This document shows positions 19,045-28,806 of a DNA stretch of 64,000 bases, one piece after another. Numbering within the stretch: the stretch's first letter is position 1; every line of letters begins with the position of its first letter. The stretch comes from Marinomonas pontica (GTDB taxonomy: Bacteria; Pseudomonadota; Gammaproteobacteria; Pseudomonadales; Marinomonadaceae): NCBI RefSeq assembly GCF_026191375.1, contig NZ_JAODTL010000042.1:1-64000 (forward strand), in the 5' to 3' direction. Made by a program: the position numbers and the translations under genes. The notes beneath the pieces are model-generated. The model was not told the DNA's origin. It saw only the letters and a program-made list of their open reading frames with translations, and did no database searches.

Positions 19045-20958
19045 ATGCAATTTTACCAAGACGGTTTTCATCCAGGCGACCCTAGAATCAGCCACCCAGC
19101 CGATCGCGTTATCGCGCCACCGCTGAAGCAGCCGTTGCCAAAACAGGTTGACGTCATGATCGTTGGTTGCGGTCCAGCTGGGCTTAACCTCGCGGCACAA
19201 TTATCAAAATTTGCGTCCATTTCGACCTGCATTGTAGAGCAAAAAGACGACCGACTTTTAGTTGGTCAAGCCGACGGTATCGCGTGCCGTACCATGGAAA
19301 TGTTCGAAGCCTACGACTTCGCCGATCACATTAAACAAGAAGCCTACTGGGTCAACGAAACGGCTTTTTGGAAGCCCGATGCAGAGCAACCAGAGCAAAT
19401 TTCTCGTAGCAGCAAGATACAAGATGTCGAAGATGACTTGTCAGAAATGCCGCACGTCATCATCAACCAAGCGCGCGTTCACGATGCTTTTTTAGAGGTT
19501 ATGCGTCACGGCAGCCGCAAAATTGAGCCACATTATTCCCGCCAGTTACTCGATCTGACGGTCAATCACAACGACGCCGATTACCCCGTTACCCTGACCT
19601 TTGAACGCCTAGATTCACAACACCTTGGTGTCATTGAAACGGTAAAAGCCAAATACGTTGTGGGTTGCGATGGTGCTCGTAGCACAGTTCGTAAGTCGAT
19701 TGGTCGAGAGCTGGTCGGTGACTCTATTAACCAAGCATGGGGCGTCATGGATGTATTAGCGACAACGGATTTTCCAGACATTCGCCTCAAGTCAGCTATC
19801 CATTCCAGTAACGAAGGCAACATGCTCATCATTCCCCGCGAAGGCGGCTACATGGTGCGTTTGTACATTGAATTAGACAAGTTGAAAAACAATGAGCGCC
19901 TCAGTAAACAAAACATTACGACGGATTATCTGATTGCCGCGGCTAATCGCATTTTGCATCCCTATACCATCGATGTGAAAGAAATTGCATGGTGGAGTGT
20001 GTATGAAATTGGACAGCGGCTTACTACGGCATTTGATGATTCCGACGAGACCCATTTGCCACATGTGTTCCTTGCTGGCGACGCTTGCCACACCCACAGC
20101 CCAAAAGCCGGACAAGGCCTCAATACATCCGTCAATGACACATGGAATTTGGGCTGGAAACTGGCTCATGTATTGACTGGCAGAGCCAACACAGAGCTGC
20201 TGAAATCTTACTCATTCGAGCGACAAACAGTGGCTCAGCAACTGATTGATTTTGATCGCGAGTTTTCAAAAATGTTCAGTGCAAAACCAAAATCTGCCAC
20301 GAATCCAGAGGGAGTCGACCCTGCCGAATTTCAGAAATATTTTGTTCAATTTGGCCGCTTTACGGCCGGTACCGCCATCCACTATCCGCCGTCAGATTTG
20401 GTATCGACTGGACAGTATCAACATTTGGCTGCCGGACAGACCATTGGCATGCGTTTGCATTCTGCCAAAGTGACGCGTCTGGCTGACGCCAAGCCAGTTC
20501 ACTTGGGACACAGCTTGAAAGCCGATGGCCGCTGGCACCTTATCGCCTTTGCAGGACAACAAGACACGATGGGAGACCAGTGCCGAATAAACGCCTTATG
20601 TGACTTTTTGCAGAATGACACAACATCCCCCATAGCGCGCGTGACGCCAAAAGAGGCTGACCTGGATGCCATCATCAACGTCCAAGCCGTCTTTCAAGCC
20701 AAGCATCGAGACATGAATGTCGACAGCGTTCATCCTCTGCTACAACCAGCAAAAGGCCCATACGGACTAAAGGATTACGAAAAAGTCTACAGCGCTGTCT
20801 GTGAAGGAAAATCGTTTTATGACCAACGGGGCATCGATAAAGCAAACGGCTGCATCATTCTCGTCCGACCAGACCAATATGTTGCAGATATTCTGCCGTT
20901 GGACGATTACAAAGGGATAAAAGACTTTTTTGAAAAAGTCTTAACGACACAAAGCTAA
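19045..20958 (+). CDS. FAD-dependent aromatic hydroxylase, 3-hydroxybenzoate 4-monooxygenase/phenol 2-monooxygenase family
   Basis: This 637-residue class A flavoprotein has FAD motifs MIVGCGPAGLNLAAQLS (residues 37-53), GCDGARSTVRKSIG (near 211) and FLAGDACHTHSPKAGQG (near 350). A C-terminal thioredoxin-like dimer domain from about residue 450 is typical of the phenol hydroxylase/MobA group. The opening, with YQDGFHPGDPR, and the length fit MobA of Comamonas, which turns 3-hydroxybenzoate into protocatechuate; the exact substrate here is inferred. AGAGGA precedes the ATG. The gene stands alone behind its LysR and is followed by a strong terminator. Confidence 0.82.
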   Translation: MQFYQDGFHPGDPRISHPADRVIAPPLKQPLPKQVDVMIVGCGPAGLNLAAQLSKFASISTCIVEQKDDRLLVGQADGIACRTMEMFEAYDFADHIKQEAYWVNETAFWKPDAEQPEQISRSSKIQDVEDDLSEMPHVIINQARVHDAFLEVMRHGSRKIEPHYSRQLLDLTVNHNDADYPVTLTFERLDSQHLGVIETVKAKYVVGCDGARSTVRKSIGRELVGDSINQAWGVMDVLATTDFPDIRLKSAIHSSNEGNMLIIPREGGYMVRLYIELDKLKNNERLSKQNITTDYLIAAANRILHPYTIDVKEIAWWSVYEIGQRLTTAFDDSDETHLPHVFLAGDACHTHSPKAGQGLNTSVNDTWNLGWKLAHVLTGRANTELLKSYSFERQTVAQQLIDFDREFSKMFSAKPKSATNPEGVDPAEFQKYFVQFGRFTAGTAIHYPPSDLVSTGQYQHLAAGQTIGMRLHSAKVTRLADAKPVHLGHSLKADGRWHLIAFAGQQDTMGDQCRINALCDFLQNDTTSPIARVTPKEADLDAIINVQAVFQAKHRDMNVDSVHPLLQPAKGPYGLKDYEKVYSAVCEGKSFYDQRGIDKANGCIILVRPDQYVADILPLDDYKGIKDFFEKVLTTQS

Positions 20959-20986
20959 GACACCAGCCACACATGTAAAAAATAAT

Positions 20987-21024
20987 AACCGAGCGCTACA
21001 TCACCGGTGGCGCTCGGTTTTTTT
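20987..21024 (+). terminator. Terminator after the MobA-like gene
   Basis: AACCGAGCGC and GCGCTCGGTT form a stem, followed by a run of seven T. Confidence 0.85.
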
Positions 21025-21050
21025 GTGTAGACAGCAAATACCTTATTTAT

Positions 21051-21548
21051 TTAAACATGATTTTTGTCATTTGGATCAAACGCGTTTACCAGACCCACTT
21101 TGCTATTTAATTTGTGTAATAAACGAATCAAGGTATCTAGCTCTTCTGATTCTAAATCGCCAATCAATAGTGCTTCGCGTTCTAGAGCGACTTGAAATAT
21201 TTGATCATGTAAAGCGGCGCCTTCTTTTGTTAAGCACACTAACGAAGAACGCCCATCTTTTTCATCTTTTGTAAAGTTAATAGAACCTCGCTCATTCAAT
21301 AGCTTTAATGCTCGACTCACCGCCGCTTTGTCCAGACCAATTACCTGACACATTCTGTTGGCGGTAATATTCTGTTCAACTTTTAATAACGCTAATAACC
21401 GCCATTCCACAACGCCAACATCAAAATTTTTACGGTAGCAAGCCGAAGCGCCACTGGACAATTTATTTGCAAGAAAAGTCACAAGAGCAGGGATATATCG
21501 CTCTAAATCCAGTTGATTTTTTTTAACGTCTACTAATTTTTTTGTCAT
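21051..21548 (-). CDS. MarR-family transcriptional regulator
   Basis: This 165-residue winged-helix protein has the MarR DNA-binding core at about residues 60-115: NRMCQVIGLDKAAVSRALKLL, then a wing with DGRSSLVCLTKEGAA. A long C-terminal dimer helix ends it. It is divergent from the VanB-like/VanA-like pair, and the gap carries a TAGTTG-N6-CAACTA dyad over the opposite promoter. It is the likely repressor of the pair, relieved by an aromatic ligand. Confidence 0.9.
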   Translation of the reverse strand: MTKKLVDVKKNQLDLERYIPALVTFLANKLSSGASACYRKNFDVGVVEWRLLALLKVEQNITANRMCQVIGLDKAAVSRALKLLNERGSINFTKDEKDGRSSLVCLTKEGAALHDQIFQVALEREALLIGDLESEELDTLIRLLHKLNSKVGLVNAFDPNDKNHV

Positions 21549-21718
21549 TTCAAATTTGTCTCTGTGATCAGAACGACCATGCTACTCATGGATACAAAAT
21601 ATAGGAAGCATTTCATCCTACTTACTTTTCTTGGCGACTCACCCGTTTACATGCTTTCGGTAACCTTTTGATTTTAATTACATTAAAAAATAATAACAGA
21701 GAGGAAACCGAAATGTAG

Positions 21719-21762
21719 TTGACAACACAACCAAACTATAAATATAGTTGACATAGCAACTA
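21719..21762 (+). promoter_or_regulatory. Promoter with overlapping dyad (candidate MarR operator) for the VanB/VanA-like genes
   Basis: TTGACA at 21719-21724 and TATAGT at 21743-21748 are spaced 18 bases apart. The palindrome TAGTTG-ACATAG-CAACTA at 21745-21762 overlaps the -10 element. A half-copy, TAGTTGACAAC, lies over the -35. This is the expected layout for repression by the divergent MarR protein. Confidence 0.6.
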
Positions 21763-21799
21763 CATTTATACGCCATAAAAATATAAAAAGGCAATCTTT

Positions 21800-22765
21800 A
21801 TGCTTGAAGTCACTATTCTTAGTAAAACACACGAAACCGCCGATATAATGAGTTATGAGCTGGCTAGTACCGACGGCTCAGCTTTGCCGGCTTTTGAAGC
21901 CGGCTCGCATATTGATGTGAAAGTGAATGAAAAAATACTCCGTCAATACTCCCTATATAACGCCCCAAAAGATCATCAAACCTACAAAATTGCCGTGTTG
22001 AAAGACCCAAATTCACGTGGTGGTTCATTAGCTGTTCATGACACATTTAATGTGGGCGACACCATTCAGATTTCGGCGCCTCGCAACTTGTTTCCATTAA
22101 AACATAACACCAACCGAACAGTGCTTTTTGCTGGTGGTATAGGAATCACGCCTTTGCTGTCCATGGCGCAAGTTCTAGATGAACAAGGCAATGATTTCGA
22201 GCTGCATTACTTCACTCGCTCGAAAGCCAACACCGCTTTTTTTGAAGAACTCAACCAGTCGCCCTTCGCTAGTAACGTTTTTTTCCATTTTAATGACCAA
22301 AACACAGACAAAGATCGCGTTCTAAAACACATCTTAGATCAAGAAAACCCCTCAAATAAAACGGCGCATCTTTATACCTGTGGTCCAAATGGCTTCATGG
22401 ATTATATTTTCGATACGGCCCGTTCTCTCGGCTGGAAGGATGACAATCTACATAAAGAAGTGTTTAACGCAGAGCCTATTGTGTTGGATGAGAGTGATAA
22501 AAGCTTCACCCTAAATCTTGTACGTTCTGGCATTAGCTTTGACATACCCGCAGACAAAACGGTATTAGAAGTTCTCGAAGCTGCTGATATTGAGCTAGAC
22601 ACCTCTTGCGAGCAAGGTGTTTGCGGCTCATGTATTACCAAGGTAATCAGTGGCACACCAGATCACCGAGACCAATTCCTGACCGACAGTGAAAAATCTC
22701 TCAATAACCAATTCACGCCCTGCTGCTCACGATCGTTAACCGATTCTCTCAGTATTGATCTTTGA
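21800..22765 (+). CDS. VanB-like oxygenase reductase (FMN/NAD, 2Fe-2S)
   Basis: This 321-residue phthalate dioxygenase reductase-type protein has three parts. The flavin-binding barrel carries RQYSLYNAP near residue 49. The NAD-binding domain has LFAGGIGITPLLSMAQVL near residue 110. The C-terminal plant-type 2Fe-2S domain has CEQGVCGSCITKV near residue 272 and a final cysteine in TPCCSRS. It passes electrons from NADH to the Rieske oxygenase encoded next. AAGGCAATCTTT precedes the ATG. Confidence 0.9.
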   Translation: MLEVTILSKTHETADIMSYELASTDGSALPAFEAGSHIDVKVNEKILRQYSLYNAPKDHQTYKIAVLKDPNSRGGSLAVHDTFNVGDTIQISAPRNLFPLKHNTNRTVLFAGGIGITPLLSMAQVLDEQGNDFELHYFTRSKANTAFFEELNQSPFASNVFFHFNDQNTDKDRVLKHILDQENPSNKTAHLYTCGPNGFMDYIFDTARSLGWKDDNLHKEVFNAEPIVLDESDKSFTLNLVRSGISFDIPADKTVLEVLEAADIELDTSCEQGVCGSCITKVISGTPDHRDQFLTDSEKSLNNQFTPCCSRSLTDSLSIDL

Positions 22766-22819
22766 TACAGCCCTTTTAACAAAAAACCAACAGCAAATAA
22801 GAGGTTAACCATATCAGTC

Positions 22820-23893
22820 ATGACAGTACAACAAATTAACCCTAAAGAAATGACAGAAGTATCCACTCCGAGCAGATCATCTTTTCCGCTCGATATGTGG
22901 TACGTGGCTGCCCTGAGCAAAGAACTACAAGACAAACCCTTAGCGCGCACTTTACTCAATGAAGCCGTCGTACTTTATCGAACGACAGATGGCCAAGTTG
23001 GCGCCTTAGAAGATCGCTGCTGCCATCGAGCTTTACCTTTGTCTCTTGGTACTCTTGAGGAAACAGGATTACGTTGCGGCTACCACGGTTTGTTGTTCGA
23101 CAGCTCAGGTAAATGCATCGAGATTCCGGGACAAGATAAAATCCCTTCTAAGGCGAAAGTCGCGGCTTATCCAGTGAAAGAGCAGGACGATATTATCTGG
23201 ATTTGGTTTGGTTCTGAAGAACACCCGCAACCGACTTGTGAGCCGCCTGCTTACCCAGTCCATAATGATGATCGCTACCTATACGATGGCGACATTTACC
23301 ATTATGAAGCACCTTATCAATTGATACATGACAACTTACTGGACTTGAGTCATTTAGGTTATGTACACATACATACCATTGGCGGCAATGCCAAAATTCA
23401 CATGAATGCCGAAATGAAAGTAGAACAAGAAGGTAATTCGGTTCGCGTCACGCGCTATATGCCTAACTCAACACCGCCACCAACCTATACCGCCGCCTAC
23501 CCGTTTAAAGGTCAAGTCGATCGCTGGCAAGAAATCGTTTTTCACCCTTCTCATCTTGAGATCTGGACAGGTGCGGTGGATGTAAACACCGAGTCCCTCG
23601 ATGACCGAAATCGTGGTGGTTTTCATTTAAAAGGTTTTCACGGCGTTACTCCAGAAACCGACGAAACCAGTTTTTATATTTGGACACAAGCCAGTAACCC
23701 AACCAGCAACCCAGAAGAAAACATGAAGCTAGTGATCGAACAAACGGCATTAACCTTTGATGAAGATAAGGTTGTCATTGAAGCGCAGTACGCCAACATG
23801 AAACATTTTGGCGAGAAAAAAATGATCGATATTCACGTTGACGTTGGTGCTAATCGGGCACGTCGAATCATTAAACAATTGAAAGGAGAATAA
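22820..23893 (+). CDS. VanA-like Rieske non-heme iron oxygenase
   Basis: This is the 357-residue oxygenase subunit. The Rieske centre is CCHRALPL and CGYHGLLFD (C-x-H ... C-x2-H) at about residues 70-95. The mononuclear iron site is HDNLLDLSHLGYVHIHT near residue 170. Family members demethylate vanillate and related methoxy-aromatics, releasing formaldehyde, or hydroxylate phthalates. The substrate here is not determined. It follows the reductase by 54 bases. The start at 22820 has only a distant AGAGG; ATG 22850 is a possible alternative. Confidence 0.87.
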   Translation: MTVQQINPKEMTEVSTPSRSSFPLDMWYVAALSKELQDKPLARTLLNEAVVLYRTTDGQVGALEDRCCHRALPLSLGTLEETGLRCGYHGLLFDSSGKCIEIPGQDKIPSKAKVAAYPVKEQDDIIWIWFGSEEHPQPTCEPPAYPVHNDDRYLYDGDIYHYEAPYQLIHDNLLDLSHLGYVHIHTIGGNAKIHMNAEMKVEQEGNSVRVTRYMPNSTPPPTYTAAYPFKGQVDRWQEIVFHPSHLEIWTGAVDVNTESLDDRNRGGFHLKGFHGVTPETDETSFYIWTQASNPTSNPEENMKLVIEQTALTFDEDKVVIEAQYANMKHFGEKKMIDIHVDVGANRARRIIKQLKGE

Positions 23894-23980
23894 ATAGAAG
23901 ATTTAACGGGAGTGACCGTAAAGGTCATCTCTCGAAACATAAGTAAACATCTAACAATACTAATAAAAGCAGGTGAGAAC

Positions 23981-24994
23981 ATGAAAATGAAGTCCGTTAT
24001 GCTAACCATACTATCAGGAATGTTGGCTACCAGTGCAGCCTATGCAGACGTTCATAAATTACGTTTAGGGCACTTTTGGCCAGCCGGCTCCAGTGTTGAC
24101 CAAGTTATTACAGACTGGGCAAACAAGGTAAAAACTGACTCAAATGGCGAGATAGCCATCGATATTTATCCATCACAGACATTAGCCAAAGCCGCGCAAA
24201 GTTATTCCGCTACAGTAAAGGGCATTCTTGACATTACTGTCACTGCCCAAGGCTATATGGCGGGTCGATTCCCGCTGACTCAAATCATCGAATTACCAGG
24301 CATTGTTACCAACGCAGAAAATACCAGTTGTGTACTACAGACCCTCTTCGATGACGAATCTATCGCCAGTGAATATAAAGACAGCCACCCTCTCTTTTTC
24401 TTCGCCCATGGGCCTGGCCATATCCATACCAATGGAAAAAATATTGCCGCTCCAGAAGACCTCAATGGCATGCGAATAAGACGAGCCACGACAGTCGTTG
24501 CCAATATTCTTTCATCATTGGGCGCGCAACCTGTTGGCATGCCCGCACCAGAAACCTATACCGCAGCACAACGCAATATCATTGATGGGGTCGCCTTCCC
24601 ATGGCAAGCAATGAAAGACTTTAGACTGAATGAACAGCTCACATCTCATACCGAAATGGCTCTGTACACCCTATCTTTCATTACGACCATGAACACTCGC
24701 TCCTATAAAGCCTTGCCAGCTCACCTTCAAAAAGTCATTGATGATAACAGTGGTATGGAATGGGCACGCACCATGGGCAAAAAACTGGACGACCTAGATA
24801 CGGCTGGTCGAACTCAGGCTATCGCAGAAGGTCACTCTATTAGCAATATTGATAACATAATGGAGAACCCCGCTTGGAAACCAGTACTCAGTATGGTCGT
24901 TGATGACTACTTAACGTCCGTCAGTAAGCCCAACTTGAATGCCAAAAACATCTATGAAAATGCGCTTTCTTATAAAAAAAGTTGCGCCATATAG
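23981..24994 (+). CDS. TRAP transporter solute-binding protein (DctP family), orphan
   Basis: This 337-residue periplasmic protein starts at ATG 23981, with AGGTGAG 6 bases upstream. The signal peptide is MLTILSGMLATSAAYADV. Family features are HKLRLGHFWPAGSSVDQVI, IDIYPSQTLAKA and the ligand region LNGMRIRRATTVVANIL with VGMPAPETYTAAQRNIIDG. No membrane subunits (DctQ, DctM) occur in the window, so it either works with a transporter encoded elsewhere or is a remnant. Its place just after the Rieske oxygenase suggests an aromatic or organic acid ligand. Confidence 0.87.
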   Translation: MKMKSVMLTILSGMLATSAAYADVHKLRLGHFWPAGSSVDQVITDWANKVKTDSNGEIAIDIYPSQTLAKAAQSYSATVKGILDITVTAQGYMAGRFPLTQIIELPGIVTNAENTSCVLQTLFDDESIASEYKDSHPLFFFAHGPGHIHTNGKNIAAPEDLNGMRIRRATTVVANILSSLGAQPVGMPAPETYTAAQRNIIDGVAFPWQAMKDFRLNEQLTSHTEMALYTLSFITTMNTRSYKALPAHLQKVIDDNSGMEWARTMGKKLDDLDTAGRTQAIAEGHSISNIDNIMENPAWKPVLSMVVDDYLTSVSKPNLNAKNIYENALSYKKSCAI

Positions 24995-25034
24995 ACACCG
25001 TCATTCGCCATTAAATAGTTATCCGTCTTATTTT

Positions 25035-25070
25035 AGGCACAAACCAAAAGCCTTGGTTTGTGCCTTTTTT
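25035..25070 (+). terminator. Terminator after the TRAP binding-protein gene
   Basis: AGGCACAAACCA and TGGTTTGTGCCT form a 12-bp perfect stem, followed by a run of T. Confidence 0.85.
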
Positions 25071-25276
25071 ATTATTAAGTACAGTGTGAATATGGAATGA
25101 ATAAAGAAGAACCGCTTAACAATGATTTTTCTTAATAAAACTAAAAGTCAAGTTGATAATATCAAAAGGTTACGTGGCGATTTTCAACTTAATGGCATGC
25201 CTTTTTTACTTACCATTAGTAGATAGGAGTTCTCCTTTCATTCACTTAAGACAAAATAATAAAAAGGTATCGCAAC

Positions 25277-26062
25277 ATGAAACCATCCAGCACCCGACGC
25301 ATTGTCGATTTGTCCGTTACGTTGGACAACAACCCTTATACCGATCCACCGCCACTGCTGCCTAAAATAGACTATATGGACCATCAGGAAGGCTGGCCTG
25401 AAATGGGCCGGATGTTTCCTGGCTTGAAAAAAGAAGACATGCCAGGCGATGAGGCATGGGCGGCTGAAAAAATGATGATGAGCGCCCACAACGGCACACA
25501 CATGGATGCGCCATGGCACTACGCCTCAACCACCGACGGCGGAAAACCCGCTTATGGTATCGATGAATTACCATTGGATTGGTGCTTACAACCGGGCGTA
25601 AAATTAGATTTTCGCGACTTCCCTGATGGTCACATTATTACCGCTGCCGAAGTCGAAGCCGAACTAAAACGCATCAACCACGAGTTACAACCACTCGACA
25701 TTGTTTTGGTTAACACTCGTGCTGGCGCCATTTACGGAGAACCAGGGTATTTGGAAGCAGGAATTGGTATGGGACGCGAAGCCACCATGTACTTACTAGA
25801 ACGTGGTGTACGCGTAGTAGGAACCGATGCATGGAGTTGGGATGCCCCATTCAAATACACCCGTGAAAAATTTGCTGAATCAGGCGATGCTTCTATCATT
25901 TGGGAAGGCCACAAAGCAGGTCGAGATATTGGCTACGGTCAAATGGAAAAGCTGTCTAACCTAGAAAGCCTACCAGCCAATGGTTTCATGGTGTCTTGCT
26001 TCCCTTATAAAATCAAAAACGGCTCTGCTGGATTTATCCGCGCCGTGGCAATTTTTGATTAA
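25277..26062 (+). CDS. Cyclase-family hydrolase (kynurenine formamidase-like fold)
   Basis: This 261-residue protein carries the PF04199 metal motif HNGTHMDAPWHY near residue 75 and GTDAWSWDAPF near residue 180. The fold is shared by metal-dependent formamidases, isatin hydrolases and polyketide cyclases; the reaction here is unknown. Such genes are frequent in aromatic-degradation clusters, where they open cyclic or amide intermediates. AAGGTATCGCAAC precedes the ATG. It is convergent with the catabolic block ending at 26154. Confidence 0.85.
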   Translation: MKPSSTRRIVDLSVTLDNNPYTDPPPLLPKIDYMDHQEGWPEMGRMFPGLKKEDMPGDEAWAAEKMMMSAHNGTHMDAPWHYASTTDGGKPAYGIDELPLDWCLQPGVKLDFRDFPDGHIITAAEVEAELKRINHELQPLDIVLVNTRAGAIYGEPGYLEAGIGMGREATMYLLERGVRVVGTDAWSWDAPFKYTREKFAESGDASIIWEGHKAGRDIGYGQMEKLSNLESLPANGFMVSCFPYKIKNGSAGFIRAVAIFD

Positions 26063-26090
26063 ACACAACTCACTATAAAGGTTTAACTAA

Positions 26091-26121
26091 AAAGGGAATG
26101 GCTTTTACAGGCATTCCCTTT
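26091..26121. terminator. Bidirectional terminator between convergent genes
   Basis: AAAGGGAATG and CATTCCCTTT form a 10-bp stem with A and T runs on its two sides. It lies between the cyclase stop (26062) and the epimerase stop (26154). Confidence 0.8.
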
Positions 26122-26153
26122 TCATAATTAACATCACATTGTTATCTGTCTAC

Positions 26154-27119
26154 TTATAACGCTCTTTCTACCAACTTTTTTAAGTTCCCATCGTGTTTAA
26201 AGCCAGCCTCATCAGCCGCCAGTGTTTTTAAAGGCGGAAAGCGTCCAAACAAGTTTTCAATCATCTGATTCGGTTCATAACGAACCAGTGCTTTTGCATC
26301 TTGCCGATACACCGCCCCAATCGCCTCGGTCAGCTCCGCCATGCTGAAACATAACGTCGGCAAGGTGAAAGTACGGTGATCTTGTACTTTGTACTCTTCC
26401 ACTGTGGCACCATGAATAAGATTTTCCACTACGTTGGGCAGTGATGAGGCCCAGGTGCGAGCTTCAGCGGACATGGGGCAGACAAAAGTACGACCTTGGG
26501 AAACATCACGAATAATATCGCTTAGAAAAGCGGATAACTGACCCGTTTCTGCTGGCGGACGCGCTAACACGCCAGGTAAACGCAATGAGCGACCATCCAC
26601 CCAACCACGACGACTGAAGTCGTTGATCATGACTTCCCCCACCACCTTGTGCGCGCCATAACTAAGCTGAGGTTTAAGCAGTGTATTGTCAGTAACCAAA
26701 TCGGGCATGGTGCCGAAAACCGCAATGCTACTAGCGAATACCAATACAGGTTTGTGCCCTGTCGACTCGGTTTGTGCTTTGCAGATTTCCAGCAAGGTCA
26801 TGGTGGCGTCTATGTTTACCTTACGGGCAAGAACGTCATTCTTCTCAGCCATCCCGCCGGGGATACTCGCTAAGTGGAAAATAAAGTCCATGGGGAAACG
26901 CCCTAGAGTGTCTTTCAACCATTGATCGTCTGCAAGATCGCCGCTCTGTTGCTCAACCACTAAATCCAGTGATGAACTATCAACAACTGGCTCATCAAAC
27001 TGACGATCTAACAAGGTCAAACGCGAGACCTTGCTTTCTCCAAGACAGCCTTGGGACAGAATATGGTTTGCCAGAGCTTGTCCAACAAAGCCATTGGCTC
27101 CCGTAATTAATACATGCAT
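26154..27119 (-). CDS. NAD-dependent epimerase/dehydratase (extended SDR)
   Basis: This 321-residue Rossmann protein opens MHVLITGANGFVGQALA. It has the extended-SDR catalytic set: serine in VFASSIAVFGT near residue 130 and the Y-x3-K in YGAHKVVGE near residue 154. The closest pattern is the D-erythronate dehydrogenase/nucleoside-sugar epimerase group. Inside this block it more likely acts on a pathway intermediate. AAAGG precedes the ATG. It is the last gene of the minus-strand catabolic block and starts 14 bases after the FAH gene. Confidence 0.85.
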   Translation of the reverse strand: MHVLITGANGFVGQALANHILSQGCLGESKVSRLTLLDRQFDEPVVDSSSLDLVVEQQSGDLADDQWLKDTLGRFPMDFIFHLASIPGGMAEKNDVLARKVNIDATMTLLEICKAQTESTGHKPVLVFASSIAVFGTMPDLVTDNTLLKPQLSYGAHKVVGEVMINDFSRRGWVDGRSLRLPGVLARPPAETGQLSAFLSDIIRDVSQGRTFVCPMSAEARTWASSLPNVVENLIHGATVEEYKVQDHRTFTLPTLCFSMAELTEAIGAVYRQDAKALVRYEPNQMIENLFGRFPPLKTLAADEAGFKHDGNLKKLVERAL

Positions 27120-27133
27120 CTGACGGCCTTTAT

Positions 27134-28116
27134 TTATTTGTTCGCTATGACTTTTTGCTCAATAACGCCAAATGGGCCGTCTGTACCATCGTCAAATTTG
27201 GCTTGCATTCGCACTGTATCGCCAAATTTCATAAAACCTGTTTTTATCTCACCAAGGTCTATTTTCTCGATCACGCGACGCTCCGAGATACAGGCTGATC
27301 CCGCTTCACGAGCGAAGTTAGAGACAGTGCCCGACCCCAAGATACAACCTGAGGTGAGTTTACGGCTACGTGCCGCGTGAGCGATTAATTGAGGAAAGGA
27401 GAAGTTCATTTCGCTGCCATGAGGCTCGCCGAAACGTTGGTTATTCCAGCTTACGTGTAATGGCATGTTCACTCTGCCATTGTCCCATGCATCGCCTAGT
27501 TCGTCAGGGTCACCGCCACTGGAGCGAAACTGGATGACGGTTTGGCTTGTAAAAAACCAAAGCCAGAATTCATTTCACGCGGGCCAAGTGCACGCAAGCT
27601 CCAATCATTAATCTGCACGATTAAACGAATTGCTTTGGCAGCGTCTTCTGGCGATGCGGACATAGGAACTTCCGCCATCACTACACCAAACTCACCTTCA
27701 AAATCGATACCGTCCAGTTCGCTTGGCATTGGAATGTCTACCGTCGGGCCTTGAAAATCGTCGCTTGCCCCTTGGTACATCACAGGAATCGTATCAAAGT
27801 CGGCGATGGGGTCGGTATTAAAGGCTTCTTCCATGAGTTTGCCATGATTTAAAAAAGCCGAAGCATCGAGCCATTGTGGACTTCTTGGTAACGGAGCAAG
27901 GCAAGCTGACGCATCAAAATCAAAAGCATCCGCTAATTCGCCGGCATTGAGTTGATCGTATAAAGCTTGTAAATCAGCGGATTTTTCTTGCCAATGTTGA
28001 ACGGCTGATAACAAATTTGGCGCGATTGTCGTTGCATCAACCGCTTTTTTTGAGTCTTTAGAGACGATTATCAGACGGCCATCTAAAGTGTCATTAGGTA
28101 AGGTGGCAAATTTCAT
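27134..28116 (-). pseudogene. Fumarylacetoacetate hydrolase-family protein, frameshifted
   Basis: The first part (residues 1-206 from ATG 28116, AAGGA upstream) has the FAH metal residues in IDFEGEFGVVMAEV and the QAKPSSSFAPVAVT loop. The frame then stops at 27496. The remainder, with MPLHVSWNNQRFGEPHGSEM and GCILGSGTVSN, lies in the next frame down to 27134. One extra C in the CCC run (plus strand GGG at 27507-27509) would read TPDELGDAWDNGRVNMP across the gap and restore a protein of about 327 residues. FAH enzymes cut C-C bonds of 1,3-dicarbonyl compounds late in ring-cleavage pathways. Confidence 0.8.
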
Positions 28117-28140
28117 AAAAAATTCCTTGTTACAGGGCCG

Positions 28141-28716
28141 TTAACACAATGCTTCAGCCAATTCGTTGTTATATTGTCCGCCAATTAGAATGAACAAGAT
28201 GCGACACATTTTTCCTGAGCGATTGGCCCAAGCGTGATTTGTGCCGCGCTGCACCACAACACTACCGGGCTTTAAAATCGCTTCGCCGTTATCGACGATC
28301 AAGGTCAATTCACCTTCAATGACAATGCCATAATCAACAGACTCTGTGCGGTGCATCAAAGGATGAGGTGAATCTTCTTTTACTGTAGAAATACCTTCGT
28401 CACCAACCTTTGAAAACACGTCTTTCATCTTGCCCTTCCCCTGAGTTAAAAACTCTTCAGTATCAGGCGGGATATCAACAAATCGAATTCGAGTACCGGA
28501 TTTCATTGGTGGTAAAACAACCGGGCCAAGTGTTGGATCTTCTTGCGTATGAGTTATTTGGGCAGGGGTTTCGCCGGTATTCCAGACTTCATGAAACGTT
28601 GTACCTGGAACCGCATCTAGCTCCATCACCGTATTTAAAGGGCCGTTCTCTAAAATAATAGCGTTGCCATTTTCATCATGGCCAGTGACTACACGATAAA
28701 TATCAGGGAAGTTCAT
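28141..28716 (-). CDS. Cupin-domain protein
   Basis: This protein of about 191 residues starts at ATG 28716 (AAGG 6 bases upstream). The cupin barrel is in the C-terminal half: DYGIVIEGELTLIVDNGEA near residue 130 and GSVVVQRGTNHAWANRS near residue 155. The first cupin motif has lost most of its usual histidines, leaving the H of NHAW, so metal binding is uncertain. Similar cupins are regular members of aromatic-degradation clusters with unclear roles. It lies 25 bases before the FAH gene and should be co-transcribed. Confidence 0.82.
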   Translation of the reverse strand: MNFPDIYRVVTGHDENGNAIILENGPLNTVMELDAVPGTTFHEVWNTGETPAQITHTQEDPTLGPVVLPPMKSGTRIRFVDIPPDTEEFLTQGKGKMKDVFSKVGDEGISTVKEDSPHPLMHRTESVDYGIVIEGELTLIVDNGEAILKPGSVVVQRGTNHAWANRSGKMCRILFILIGGQYNNELAEALC

Positions 28717-28806
28717 AAGCAACCTTCATCAATAGGTTTTGTTCAACATTAAAAAAAGCAGCGATCCGCAAGCAAACAACGTATCGCTGCTAAAGGGAGT
28801 ATAAAA

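Noticed and set aside
21800-23893. Firm naming as vanA and vanB
   Set aside because: Motifs fix the Rieske oxygenase/reductase class, but phthalate, vanillate and other members cannot be told apart by eye, so no gene symbols were given.
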